NCBI GenBank assembly: GCA_019636815.1
Contig: JAHBWT010000035.1
Span: 1-39,994, forward strand
Reading direction: 5' to 3'
DNA from: Nitrospira sp.
Lineage (GTDB): Bacteria; Nitrospirota; Nitrospiria; Nitrospirales; Nitrospiraceae
Length of the DNA stretch: 39,994 nt
Positions 26,167 through 34,192 of this stretch are shown one piece after another (the first letter of the stretch is position 1; every line of letters begins with the position of its first letter). Below the pieces are notes generated by a model. It was not told where the DNA came from. It was given only the letters and a program-made list of their open reading frames with translations, and did no database searches. Both the position numbers and the translations under genes were made by a program.

Positions 26167-26817
26167 ATGGATCGGCCTAAACATAATTATGCGTCTCGTA
26201 TAGATGAGGTGACTGGTTCAATGGACGAAGCCGAAGAAAGAAACATTTGGCCAATCTACGAAGCCTTTTACATTCGCAGCATGCTTTTCAATGCTCGGTC
26301 CGCCGCTACGTCCGTCACTCAGGTAAACGCGGTGTTGCATGCCGTCGCCGAGAATAGTCCGGAGGATCCCGTCGCGGCTCTTCCCGTCTTTCATCTATTG
26401 GGCGAGCTCCAGAATCTTGTCGTGCAGTCGGCGGCACTTTCACGATACTTCTGGCCGGCGCGACCTGCACATGAATGGCGTGGCGCGTGCCTACGACGGG
26501 CATTTGCCATGTCAGATGACAATCCATTGCGCTCTCGGAATCTACGGAACGCAATCGAGCACTTTGACGAACAGCTCGACGTCTATTTGGAGAGAGGGAT
26601 AGTTGGCAACATTCTCCCCGAGTACGTGGGCCCGTCCAGTGATAGAGGGGACATACCGATACATCTATTTCGGGGGTACTTCATTGACACCGGAGTGTTT
26701 GAGCTACTCGGTAATCGCTACGAGATCGAACCGCTTGCGCAGGAGATCTCCCGAGTTCACGAACTTCTTCGCAGGATGGAGAGCAATGGAGGCCGCCTTG
26801 CCCTGGCTGACGCATAA
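26167..26817 (+). CDS. Cassette-encoded protein with HEPN-like RNxxxH motif
   Basis: A 216-residue soluble protein of no family I can name. It is mostly helical and acidic. In its middle, LRNAIEHFDEQLD contains R127-N128-x3-H132, the R-N-x3-H form of the catalytic motif of HEPN ribonucleases, placed in a helix as in that fold. HEPN proteins are common in toxin-antitoxin and phage-defence systems. The match is short, so this is a suggestion only. The stop codon TAA lies within the left end of the attC site, normal for cassette genes. There is no ribosome site at ATG 26167, which is also common in cassettes. Confidence 0.7.
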   Translation: MDRPKHNYASRIDEVTGSMDEAEERNIWPIYEAFYIRSMLFNARSAATSVTQVNAVLHAVAENSPEDPVAALPVFHLLGELQNLVVQSAALSRYFWPARPAHEWRGACLRRAFAMSDDNPLRSRNLRNAIEHFDEQLDVYLERGIVGNILPEYVGPSSDRGDIPIHLFRGYFIDTGVFELLGNRYEIEPLAQEISRVHELLRRMESNGGRLALADA

Positions 26818-26889
26818 CCTCCGCATGCACCTGACCGGCTACAGCGGGCTTCGCCCGCTTCCGCCGACAGATGATGCGGGTCGTTGGGC
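26812..26889 (+). repeat. attC recombination site 1
   Basis: A 78-bp imperfect palindrome bounded by R'' GCATAAC (26812-26818) and R' GTTGGGC (26883-26889). The arms pair over most of their length (CCGCATGCACCTG with a right arm reading CCGCATCATCTG on the other strand). The tip is a perfect GCGGGC-TTC-GCCCGC hairpin. This is the standard integron attC layout. Confidence 0.88.
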
Positions 26890-26916
26890 GTAGGAATGAC
26901 GGAATAGGAGAGTCAC

Positions 26917-27132
26917 ATGGCAGAAGCCGTGTTGAATGTAAATTCCATTGTTGCTGGAGACTGTGACGAAAGTCCGGTGAAACTGAACCGCGTCAGCGCA
27001 AAAGATGGTTAAGACATTACTCAGCGCTTCATTCACTATTGCGCGAGTCAAAGTCTGGCCATCAACACCATGGGCACTCTTGGTCATGCGGCCGGGGAAT
27101 TCGCAAAAGCGCATGATTCGCTGCTTGCGTAA
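26917..27132 (+). pseudogene. Small second-cassette gene interrupted by a stop codon
   Basis: ATG 26917 has a ribosome site (ATAGGAG). The frame gives MAEAVLNVNSIVAGDCDESP and goes on for 31 residues to TAA (27010-27012). The same frame then continues as DITQRFIHYCASQS...GTLGHAAGEFAKAHDSLLA to a TAA at 27130-27132. As in cassette 1, the final stop lies in an attC-like R'' sequence (GCGTAAC). This suggests a 71-residue gene broken by one nonsense codon. Family unknown. Chance cannot be excluded. Confidence 0.45.
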
Positions 27133-27135
27133 CCT

Positions 27136-27225
27136 GCCCAACAAATTCATCAAATTCGCACGCATTGCGTGCCCGACTGGCAAATCGCTTCGCGCCTCGC
27201 CAGGGGCTTATGAATCGCGTTCGGG
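27136..27225 (+). repeat. attC-like site 2
   Basis: Left end GCCCAAC (27136-27142) followed by AAATTCATCAAATTCG. Right end GGCTTATGAATCGC followed by GTTCGGG (27219-27225). The ends are complementary with gaps (AATTCAT opposite ATGAAT), as in attC sites of the VCR/Xanthomonas type. An inner hairpin GCACGC-ATT-GCGTGC is visible. The R' core departs from GTTRRRY at one base. Confidence 0.55.
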
Positions 27226-27240
27226 GGACGCAACGCGCGT

Positions 27241-27323
27241 CCCGAACCAGCAGCTGCACTGGACAATCGCTGCACAACCGCCGGTTGCTCCGTGCCTGCC
27301 GGTGATCCGCTGGGCCGTTAGAC
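27241..27323 (+). repeat. attC-like site 3, last of the array
   Basis: Left end CCCGAAC (27241-27247) and right end GTTAGAC (27317-27323). The arms share CAGC and CAC(T/C)GG in inverted order, and the tip is the palindrome CAACCG-C-CGGTTG. It is separated from site 2 by only 15 bp, so it would belong to a gene-less cassette. CCCGAAC is also the inverse of the preceding GTTCGGG. Confidence 0.6.
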
Positions 27324-27344
27324 CGTATGTGTGTATTCGGTCGC

Positions 27345-27373
27345 TTGACAGAAAGAGGGTGGTTCAGTAGGAT
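27345..27373 (+). promoter_or_regulatory. Sigma-70 promoter of the pyrimidine operon
   Basis: TTGACA (27345-27350) matches the -35 consensus exactly. After a 17-bp spacer comes TAGGAT (27368-27373), four of six in the -10 consensus. The transcript should start near 27380, directly at the PyrR-binding hairpin. The promoter begins 21 bp after the last attC core. Confidence 0.8.
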
Positions 27374-27380
27374 GGCGAAA

Positions 27381-27412
27381 CCTTTAATGCTCATCCAGTG
27401 AGGTGAGCAAGG
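27381..27412 (+). promoter_or_regulatory. PyrR-binding RNA hairpin (anti-antiterminator)
   Basis: At the 5' end of the transcript, GCTCA (27389-27393) and TGAGC (27404-27408) enclose TCCAGTGAGG, and an outer CCTT/AAGG pair flanks them. PyrR binds the consensus ARUCCNGNGAGGYU. The site here, CATCCAGTGAGGTG, fits at all but two of the specified positions. Binding of PyrR with UMP would hold bases 27403-27412 that otherwise form the antiterminator. AAGGAG at its 3' edge is also the ribosome site of the leader ORF. Confidence 0.8.
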
Positions 27413-27420
27413 AGCAAATC

Positions 27421-28220
<800 letters not shown>

Positions 28221-28260
28221 ATCCTGCCGCGATACACGTAGGCGTGATGCTGAGGAACAT

Positions 28261-29181
28261 ATGAGTCTCAAACGCAAAGATCTCTTGAGTCTCGCCTCTC
28301 TGTCGGCAGATGAGATCACTCTCATCTTAGAAACGGCCGATTCGTTCAAGGAGGTGACAGGACGAGAAATCAAGAAGGTCCCGGCGCTCAGGGGCAAGAC
28401 GGTCGTGAATCTCTTCTTTGAGCCGAGCACCAGAACCCGCACCTCCTTTGAGCTGGCGGCCAAGCGGCTGAGTGCCGACGTGATCAACTTTGCGCCGTCC
28501 TCCAGCAGCGTGGTGAAGGGAGAGACGTTGCTTGACACGGCCCGGAACATCGAAGCCATGCAGGCCGACATTATTGTCCTGCGCCACTCGTCCGCCGGCG
28601 CTGCCGAAACGCTCGCACACGGGGTCAAGTCGTCTGTCATCAATGCCGGCGATGGATGGCACGAGCATCCGACGCAGGCCTTGCTCGATCTCTATACGAT
28701 TCGGCAGCGAGGGATGAATTTTCAGGGATTGCGTGTGGCGATTGTCGGAGACGTGTCGCATAGTCGTGTCGCTCGCTCGAACATTTATGCACTGGTCAAG
28801 CTTGGTGCTGACGTGCGTCTGGTCGGACCCCCGACGATGATGCCGTGGGGAGTGGAAAGACTGGGGCCGAAGGTGTACCACGATATGAATGAAGGCCTAC
28901 GTGACGTGAATGTCATTATGATGCTCCGGCTGCAATTGGAGCGTCAGGGGCGCGCGCTGTTTCCGACCATCCGGGAATATTCGCGGCTCTACGGCTTGAC
29001 GTCTGAACGAGTGCGGCTTGCGGATGCCGGTGTGATCGTCATGCATCCGGGGCCGATCAATCGAGGAGTCGAAATTGCGCCGGATGTGGCCGATAGTCTG
29101 TCCTCGGTCATTCTCGACCAAGTGGCGAACGGTGTTGCTGTGCGGATGGGTATTCTGTACCTCATGTCCGGAGCAAACTAG
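28261..29181 (+). CDS. pyrB: Aspartate carbamoyltransferase catalytic subunit
   Basis: Joins carbamoyl phosphate and aspartate, the first committed step of pyrimidine synthesis. The 306-residue product has the carbamoyl-phosphate site [14 protein letters not shown], the [12 protein letters not shown] motif, [12 protein letters not shown] and the aspartate-side block [12 protein letters not shown]. The length is standard for the catalytic chain. No pyrI-like regulatory chain is nearby, which fits control by PyrR rather than allostery. GAGGAA stands a few bases before the ATG. pyrC follows 34 bp downstream. Confidence 0.97.
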   Translation: MSLKRKDLLSLASLSADEITLILETADSFKEVTGREIKKVPALRGKTVVNLFFEPSTRTRTSFELAAKRLSADVINFAPSSSSVVKGETLLDTARNIEAMQADIIVLRHSSAGAAETLAHGVKSSVINAGDGWHEHPTQALLDLYTIRQRGMNFQGLRVAIVGDVSHSRVARSNIYALVKLGADVRLVGPPTMMPWGVERLGPKVYHDMNEGLRDVNVIMMLRLQLERQGRALFPTIREYSRLYGLTSERVRLADAGVIVMHPGPINRGVEIAPDVADSLSSVILDQVANGVAVRMGILYLMSGAN

Positions 29182-29215
29182 CGGATGATGGATGCCTGTC
29201 AGAGAGGAGCTTTCG

Positions 29216-30502
29216 GTGCCGATTCTCATTAAAGATGGCTATGTCATTGACCCGGGCAGATTCGTTGGACCGGCGGACGTGCTGATCGAGAACGGAAAAA
29301 TCGCCGCGCTGGGCCAAAATCTTTCCGCACCGGTTGGGAGCCGCACTATTTCCGCACGTGGGAAGCTGGTGATGCCGGGGTTGGTAGACTTGCACGTTCA
29401 CTTCCGTGAGCCGGGATTCGAGTACAAAGAGACGATTCAGAGCGGCAGTGCTGCGGCGGTCGCCGGCGGGTTTACGACGGTCTGTTGCATGCCCAATACG
29501 AATCCGGTCAATGACAACCAGGCGGTCACCGAGTTCATACTGGAACGTTCTCGACTGGCTGGGCTGGCAAACGTCTTGCCGATCGGTGCCATCACGAAGG
29601 GGTCGGAAGGGAAGGAGTTGGCGGAGATCGGTGACTTGCGGCGATCCGGTTGTGTGGCGATCTCCGATGACGGGAAACCGGTGATGAACAGTTTGGTGAT
29701 GCGGCGAGCGATGGAGTATGCGCTGGCCTTCGGTCTCACGGTCGTCGACCATTGCGAGGACCTGCATCTGGCGGAAGGCGGCTGCATGAACGAAGGGTTG
29801 ATTTCGACCGAGCTCGGATTACCGGGTATTCCGGCGGCCGCCGAGGACGTCATGGTCGCGCGCAATCTCTCGCTCTCTGAGCTGACTGGAGCCCGGCTTC
29901 ATCTGGCACATATCAGCACGGCCGGGTCGGTTCGGATGGTCGGTGAGGCGAAACGCCGCGGGATTCATGTCACGGCCGAAGCCTGCCCGCATCACTTCAT
30001 GCTGACGGAAGAATTGGTGCGCGGGTACAATACTCACGCCAAAATGAATCCTCCGTTACGCACGTGGGCCGATGTCCAAGCGATCAAGGACGGGCTGCGA
30101 GACGGCACGATCGATGTGATCGCGACGGACCATGCTCCACATGCCACACAGGAGAAGCAACAAGACTTTACGGAAGCCCCATTTGGAATCGTCGGGCTTG
30201 AGACGGCACTTCCGTTGACGTTGGGATTGGTGGAGGAAGGCGTGCTGTCACTGGAACAAGCGGTGCAGAAGCTGACGTCGGCACCGGCGATGGCGTTCGG
30301 ACTCGACAAAGGTACACTGGCGGTCGGCGCGGATGCCGATGTGGTCATCGTTGATCAGCAGGAACAATGGGAAGTCGATCCGACGAAGTTTCGGTCCAAG
30401 AGCCGCAATACACCGTTTGCCGGGTGGAAGGTCAAAGGGCGGGTGAACGTCACCATTGTAGATGGTCGCGTGGTGTTTGAGACCGGTGTCACGGAACGGT
30501 AG
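29216..30502 (+). CDS. pyrC: Dihydroorotase
   Basis: Closes carbamoyl aspartate to dihydroorotate. The 428-residue protein is of the class I (Bacillus/Aquifex) type, with the metal site DLHVHFREPGFEYKET. Further blocks are FTTVCCMPNTNPVNDN, ISDDGKPV, VDHCEDLHLA, HLAHISTAGSV, AEACPHHFMLT, NPPLRTWADV and IATDHAPH. Start GTG 29216 was chosen because GAGGAG stands 8-13 bases upstream and the product then begins at the usual point (PILIKDGYVIDPG). An ATG eight codons earlier is possible. In Aquifex this enzyme associates with PyrB, which the gene order would suit. Confidence 0.96.
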   Translation: MPILIKDGYVIDPGRFVGPADVLIENGKIAALGQNLSAPVGSRTISARGKLVMPGLVDLHVHFREPGFEYKETIQSGSAAAVAGGFTTVCCMPNTNPVNDNQAVTEFILERSRLAGLANVLPIGAITKGSEGKELAEIGDLRRSGCVAISDDGKPVMNSLVMRRAMEYALAFGLTVVDHCEDLHLAEGGCMNEGLISTELGLPGIPAAAEDVMVARNLSLSELTGARLHLAHISTAGSVRMVGEAKRRGIHVTAEACPHHFMLTEELVRGYNTHAKMNPPLRTWADVQAIKDGLRDGTIDVIATDHAPHATQEKQQDFTEAPFGIVGLETALPLTLGLVEEGVLSLEQAVQKLTSAPAMAFGLDKGTLAVGADADVVIVDQQEQWEVDPTKFRSKSRNTPFAGWKVKGRVNVTIVDGRVVFETGVTER

Positions 30503-30506
30503 TGTC

Positions 30507-31028
30507 GTGCGACGCGTGCCTCGTTGGGGAAAGGTCGGCTGTCTGACGCTGGAATGGGTGGCGCTTGCGATATGGGTTGGGGGAATGATCGTGCTCAGCG
30601 GAGCGGTGATTCCGGCCGTGTTCAACACATTCGGAGGACAAGATTCCGGAGGAATGTTCTTGACCAAGGCATTCGAGGGGTATCAACGTTTTGTCACGGG
30701 TGCGGGCGTGGTTCTCGGTGCGGCAGCGTGGTTTCGTTGGTGGAGCGGGGATCCGGGGATAGCGGTCGGACGTACCGAGATGATCGTGCTTGCCGTCATG
30801 GTGCTGATCGCCGGACTCATTATCGCGGTTCTTCACCCGAACGCCGCGGCGTTGCAAGCACAGGCGTTTGCAACGAAGGATGAGGCGGCGAAAAAGGCGG
30901 CCTTGGAAAGTTTTTTTCGCGTCGTGATGCCGATCAGGTCGCTGTATATGGTCAACCTTTTTTTGGGGCTGATTCTTATCGGGATCAAGGCGAAACGGTC
31001 GCTTGATCAGAATGGACGAGAACTGTGA
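30507..31028 (+). CDS. DUF4149-like membrane protein
   Basis: About 173 residues with four hydrophobic segments: [20 protein letters not shown], a segment near [35 protein letters not shown] and [15 protein letters not shown]. The first, with conserved W-G-G, and the HPNAA motif fit the DUF4149 family of small integral membrane proteins of unknown function. The gene starts five bases after pyrC (GTG 30507, or GTG 30516) and overlaps carA by four bases (GTGA), so it is clearly part of the pyr operon. Confidence 0.8.
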   Translation: MRRVPRWGKVGCLTLEWVALAIWVGGMIVLSGAVIPAVFNTFGGQDSGGMFLTKAFEGYQRFVTGAGVVLGAAAWFRWWSGDPGIAVGRTEMIVLAVMVLIAGLIIAVLHPNAAALQAQAFATKDEAAKKAALESFFRVVMPIRSLYMVNLFLGLILIGIKAKRSLDQNGREL

Positions 31029-32203
31029 AAAAGGCGTTGTTGGCACTGGCAGACGGGACGGTATTTGAAGGTCGCGCCCTTGGCTATGAGGGGGAAACGG
31101 TCGGCGAAGTCGTCTTTAATACGGCTATGACCGGCTATCAAGAGGTTCTCACTGATCCGTCATACAAGGGCCAAATCATTACGATGACGTGCCCCCATAT
31201 CGGCAACTACGGTGTGACGTCGGAAGACATGGAGTCGCGGAAGTTGTGGGCTGAGGGGTTCGTGGTGTTGGAAGCCAGTCGCCTCGTCAGCAATTGGCGA
31301 AGCCAGCGAACGATTCAGGAGATGCTGGAGGAGGCCAAGGTCGTCGCGATCGAAGGAATCGACACGAGAGCTCTGACACGGCACCTGCGCGAGCACGGGT
31401 CACAACAGGGCATCATTACGCATCTTGACTTGGATCGAGCGCGAGCCGTTGGGCGAGCCAAGCAGGCGCCCGGCATTATTGGCCGAGACCTGGCGAGGGA
31501 AGTCACCTGTGCTCGTTCCTACGAATGGACGACAGGATCTGGCGATTGGATTCCGGTGTCATCCACGAAGGGCCCATCTAATGGAAGATCGACTCGGTGG
31601 CGGGTGGTGGCCTATGACTTTGGCCTCAAGCAGAATATATTGAGACGGTTGGTGGATGTCGGTTGTCAGGTGACCGTTGTGCCTGCCGCAACCTCTGCCG
31701 CAGAGGTCGTCGCGTTACAACCGGACGGAGTGTTTCTTTCCAACGGTCCTGGTGATCCGGAGGGTGTGCCCTATGCGGTCAAGGCGGTGGAGGAGCTGAT
31801 TGGGCGTTTTCCGATATTCGGCATTTGTTTTGGTCATCAGGTTCTCTGCCTAGCCTTGGGTCTCAAGACCTACAAACTGAAATTCGGCCACCACGGGGCC
31901 AACCATCCCGTGATAGATCTCGGGACGAGAAAAGTTACCATCACGTCGCAGAATCATAACTTCGCCGTGCATGGGCCGGGGCCTATTCGCGAAGTGCCGA
32001 AGACTCCACCGGTGGTCGACACGCGCTACGGAACGCTCTCGTTCACGCATATCAGCTTGAATGATTACTCGATTGAGGGCATGGTGTGCATGGATCATCC
32101 GGTCTTTTCGGTGCAGTACCATCCGGAGGCGAGACCGGGGCCTCACGACGCCGCCTATTTGTTTGAAGAATTCGTGCGACTCATGGAGAAACAACATGCG
32201 TAA
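31025..32203 (+). CDS. carA: Carbamoyl-phosphate synthase small subunit
   Basis: Glutamine amidotransferase subunit that supplies ammonia to CarB. The N-terminal CPSase domain begins [19 protein letters not shown] and includes [19 protein letters not shown]. The class I glutaminase domain has [10 protein letters not shown], the nucleophile C268 in FGICFGHQ, and the catalytic His/Glu in [10 protein letters not shown]. The length of 392 residues is normal. The GTG start overlaps the preceding stop, and the 3' end overlaps sppA by eight bases. carB is separated from carA by two protease genes. Confidence 0.97.
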   Translation: MKKALLALADGTVFEGRALGYEGETVGEVVFNTAMTGYQEVLTDPSYKGQIITMTCPHIGNYGVTSEDMESRKLWAEGFVVLEASRLVSNWRSQRTIQEMLEEAKVVAIEGIDTRALTRHLREHGSQQGIITHLDLDRARAVGRAKQAPGIIGRDLAREVTCARSYEWTTGSGDWIPVSSTKGPSNGRSTRWRVVAYDFGLKQNILRRLVDVGCQVTVVPAATSAAEVVALQPDGVFLSNGPGDPEGVPYAVKAVEELIGRFPIFGICFGHQVLCLALGLKTYKLKFGHHGANHPVIDLGTRKVTITSQNHNFAVHGPGPIREVPKTPPVVDTRYGTLSFTHISLNDYSIEGMVCMDHPVFSVQYHPEARPGPHDAAYLFEEFVRLMEKQHA

Positions 32204-33146
32204 GTGCTTCGTCATGTTCGTGATCGGACTTGTGGTGTCCGGCTGCACCTTCAACTTTCCGCTTTTCCCCGGGCCCGGACCTCTGCAAGAAGCGCAGGTC
32301 GATGGGACAGGCAAAGCAAAGGTGTTGCTGATCGAAATTTCCGGAGTCATCAGTTCTCAGGAAAAAGAAGGATTCCGGCCTTCGCCCAGTATGATCGCCA
32401 GCGTGAAGGAACAGCTGACTCGGGCGTCAAAAGATGAGAATATCAAAGCGATCGTTCTTCGTATCAATACGCCCGGTGGAACGGTCACGGCGTCGGACAT
32501 TATTTATCATGAACTCAAAATGTTCAAAGCTGCTCGAAAAATCCCCATTATCGCGTCCATCATGGATATCGGGACATCGGGGGGATACTATATCGCCACC
32601 GCCGCGGATACCGTCCTTGCCCACCCATCTTCCGTCACCGGCAGTATCGGCGTCATCATGCTCACGGTCAATGCCAAAGGGTTGCTGGAAAAAATCGGCG
32701 TAGAGGCGACGGCGGTCATATCCGGCCCCCGTAAGGACATGGGATCACCGTTTCGCACCATGACGACGGAAGAACGAGCCATCTTCCAAGGACTCATCGA
32801 TTCATTCTATCAACGATTCTTGACCATCGTGCAAGAAGGCCGTTCCAACTTGCAGATAGAGCAAATCAAACGACTGGCTGATGGGCGAATCTACACGGGA
32901 GAACAGGCGAAAGCAGCCGGTTTAGTCGATGAGATCGGTTATCTTGAGGACGCGGTCGAGTTGGCCAAACAGAAAGCGGGGCTCACCGAAGCCCGCGTGG
33001 TGACGTACCAGCGTCCCGGAGAATATTCTAACAACGTCTATTCCCGGCTCTTGGCACCCGGTGTATTGGCAGGTCTTGCCGACTTCGATCTGACGTTATT
33101 CGTCAGAGGAGGGACGCCGCAGTTCATGTATCTGTGGATGCCGTAG
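32196..33146 (+). CDS. sppA: Signal peptide peptidase SppA, S49 family lipoprotein
   Basis: A 316-residue serine protease that cleaves leftover signal peptides in the membrane. The N-terminus [17 protein letters not shown] ends in a lipobox, so it appears to be lipid-anchored. The core shows [13 protein letters not shown], the nucleophile S128 in [19 protein letters not shown] and the general base K180 in [11 protein letters not shown]. The Ser-Lys spacing of 52 equals that of the Bacillus enzyme. [19 protein letters not shown] is also typical. ATG 32196 was chosen for the signal peptide. The frame is open further upstream inside carA. Confidence 0.92.
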   Translation: MRKCFVMFVIGLVVSGCTFNFPLFPGPGPLQEAQVDGTGKAKVLLIEISGVISSQEKEGFRPSPSMIASVKEQLTRASKDENIKAIVLRINTPGGTVTASDIIYHELKMFKAARKIPIIASIMDIGTSGGYYIATAADTVLAHPSSVTGSIGVIMLTVNAKGLLEKIGVEATAVISGPRKDMGSPFRTMTTEERAIFQGLIDSFYQRFLTIVQEGRSNLQIEQIKRLADGRIYTGEQAKAAGLVDEIGYLEDAVELAKQKAGLTEARVVTYQRPGEYSNNVYSRLLAPGVLAGLADFDLTLFVRGGTPQFMYLWMP

Positions 33147-33214
33147 CAAAGGTGCCGATCGTATGAATGGTAATGTATATAATATAGTGATCGGCTGTGG
33201 TCGAGAGAAGCGAG

Positions 33215-34174
33215 ATGGTGCACGAGACGGATCAAGAGATCGAGGCGTTGTTCTCAACCTCCATCGACCGTCGAGCCGTACTGCAACGCGCGGTTCGCGG
33301 GATGGTGGGGTTGTGTGGCCTCTGCGGTATGGCGGCCGTCGGCGGACTGCTTTCAACTCTAACGGGATGTGTGCGAGCGCCTGGCACGGCACGGGACCAG
33401 TTCATTTACATCTCCGAGGAGAAAGAAATTGCGATGGGTATCGGTGCCTACCGTGAATTACTGCGTAAAGCACCTGTCAGTGACGACCCTGAGTTAAATG
33501 AGATGGTCAATCGTGTCGGGAGACGTATTGCGGCGGTCGCGAACAAGCCTGAATATCAATGGGAGTTCGCCATCATCAAGGACGACCGCACTATCAATGC
33601 ATTTGCGCTACCGGGTGGGAAGGTGGCGGTCTTTACCGGGATCTTGAGAATGACGAAGAACGAAGACGGCTTGGCGACTGTCATCGGACATGAGGTGGCG
33701 CACGCGCTTCAACGCCATGGAGCCGAGCGGTACAGCCGAAGCATCCTCGAAATGATCGGACAAGTCGGCGCGCTTGCAGCCGGTGCCGCGGTCGGCCGCC
33801 CGGACGCCGCGATGGCTGCGATGAGTGCGTATGGAGTGGGAGTTTCCTTGCCGTTTGGCAGAAAACAGGAATCCGAAGCGGACTACATCGGGCTCAAACT
33901 GATGGCGAAGGCCGGCTATGATCCTCGAGAGGCAGTTCCATTTTGGGAGCGAATGAGCGGATGTCCCAGGCAAATGATCGACAAGGTCTGTTTTCGGTCG
34001 CAGCATAATATCCCGGAGTTTCTTTCCACTCACCCGTCCGATATCGCGCGCATCAACCAAATTGAAGCCTGGATCCCTGAAGCCTTGAAGCACTACCATG
34101 CGGCGCAGGGAGGAGAGGGGCCTGTGCCAGCCCCCTATCAGCCGCTGATCGGGCCTATGCTTCCATCCAGTTAA
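33215..34174 (+). CDS. M48 family metalloprotease, probable Tat-exported lipoprotein
   Basis: A 319-residue periplasmic zinc protease of the BepA/LoiP type. The zinc site is HEVAH (H159-H163) with the third ligand in ESEAD (219-223). ALPGGKVAVFTGIL, VGVSLPFGRKQESEADYIG and STHPSDIARINQI are family blocks. The N-terminus has two adjacent arginines (R19-R20 in DRRAVLQ), a weakly hydrophobic stretch and LSTLTGC, which together look like a twin-arginine signal with lipobox. ATG 33215 follows GAGAAGCGAG. A GTG six codons earlier is possible. With sppA it forms a protease pair inside the pyr operon. Confidence 0.9.
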   Translation: MVHETDQEIEALFSTSIDRRAVLQRAVRGMVGLCGLCGMAAVGGLLSTLTGCVRAPGTARDQFIYISEEKEIAMGIGAYRELLRKAPVSDDPELNEMVNRVGRRIAAVANKPEYQWEFAIIKDDRTINAFALPGGKVAVFTGILRMTKNEDGLATVIGHEVAHALQRHGAERYSRSILEMIGQVGALAAGAAVGRPDAAMAAMSAYGVGVSLPFGRKQESEADYIGLKLMAKAGYDPREAVPFWERMSGCPRQMIDKVCFRSQHNIPEFLSTHPSDIARINQIEAWIPEALKHYHAAQGGEGPVPAPYQPLIGPMLPSS

Positions 34175-34192
34175 ACCGACCATCACGACGCT

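Larger units (their letters stand above)
25700..27323 (+). mobile_element. Degenerate chromosomal integron (integrase remnant, attI-like site, cassettes, attC sites)
   Basis: The segment carries all the parts of an integron in order: an integrase pseudogene, an attI-like core site (GTTAGAC, 26131), one intact cassette gene ending in a well-folded attC (26812-26889), a broken second cassette, and two more attC-like sites (27136-27225 and 27241-27323). Integrase and cassettes lie on the same strand, unlike the divergent layout of class 1-3 integrons. The known genes on either side are ordinary chromosomal ones. Cassettes could still move only if an integrase acts in trans. Confidence 0.8.

Noticed and set aside
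26839-27183. 114-codon minus-strand frame across attC 1 and cassette 2
   Set aside because: It covers the attC fold and cassette gene in antisense, and has no ribosome site or family-like motif. A reversed cassette gene is possible but not supported.
25700-27323. Class 1 type mobile integron or resistance cassette array
   Set aside because: No intI1, qacE or sul1 sequence, no resistance-gene motifs, and the integrase remnant lies in the same orientation as the cassettes.
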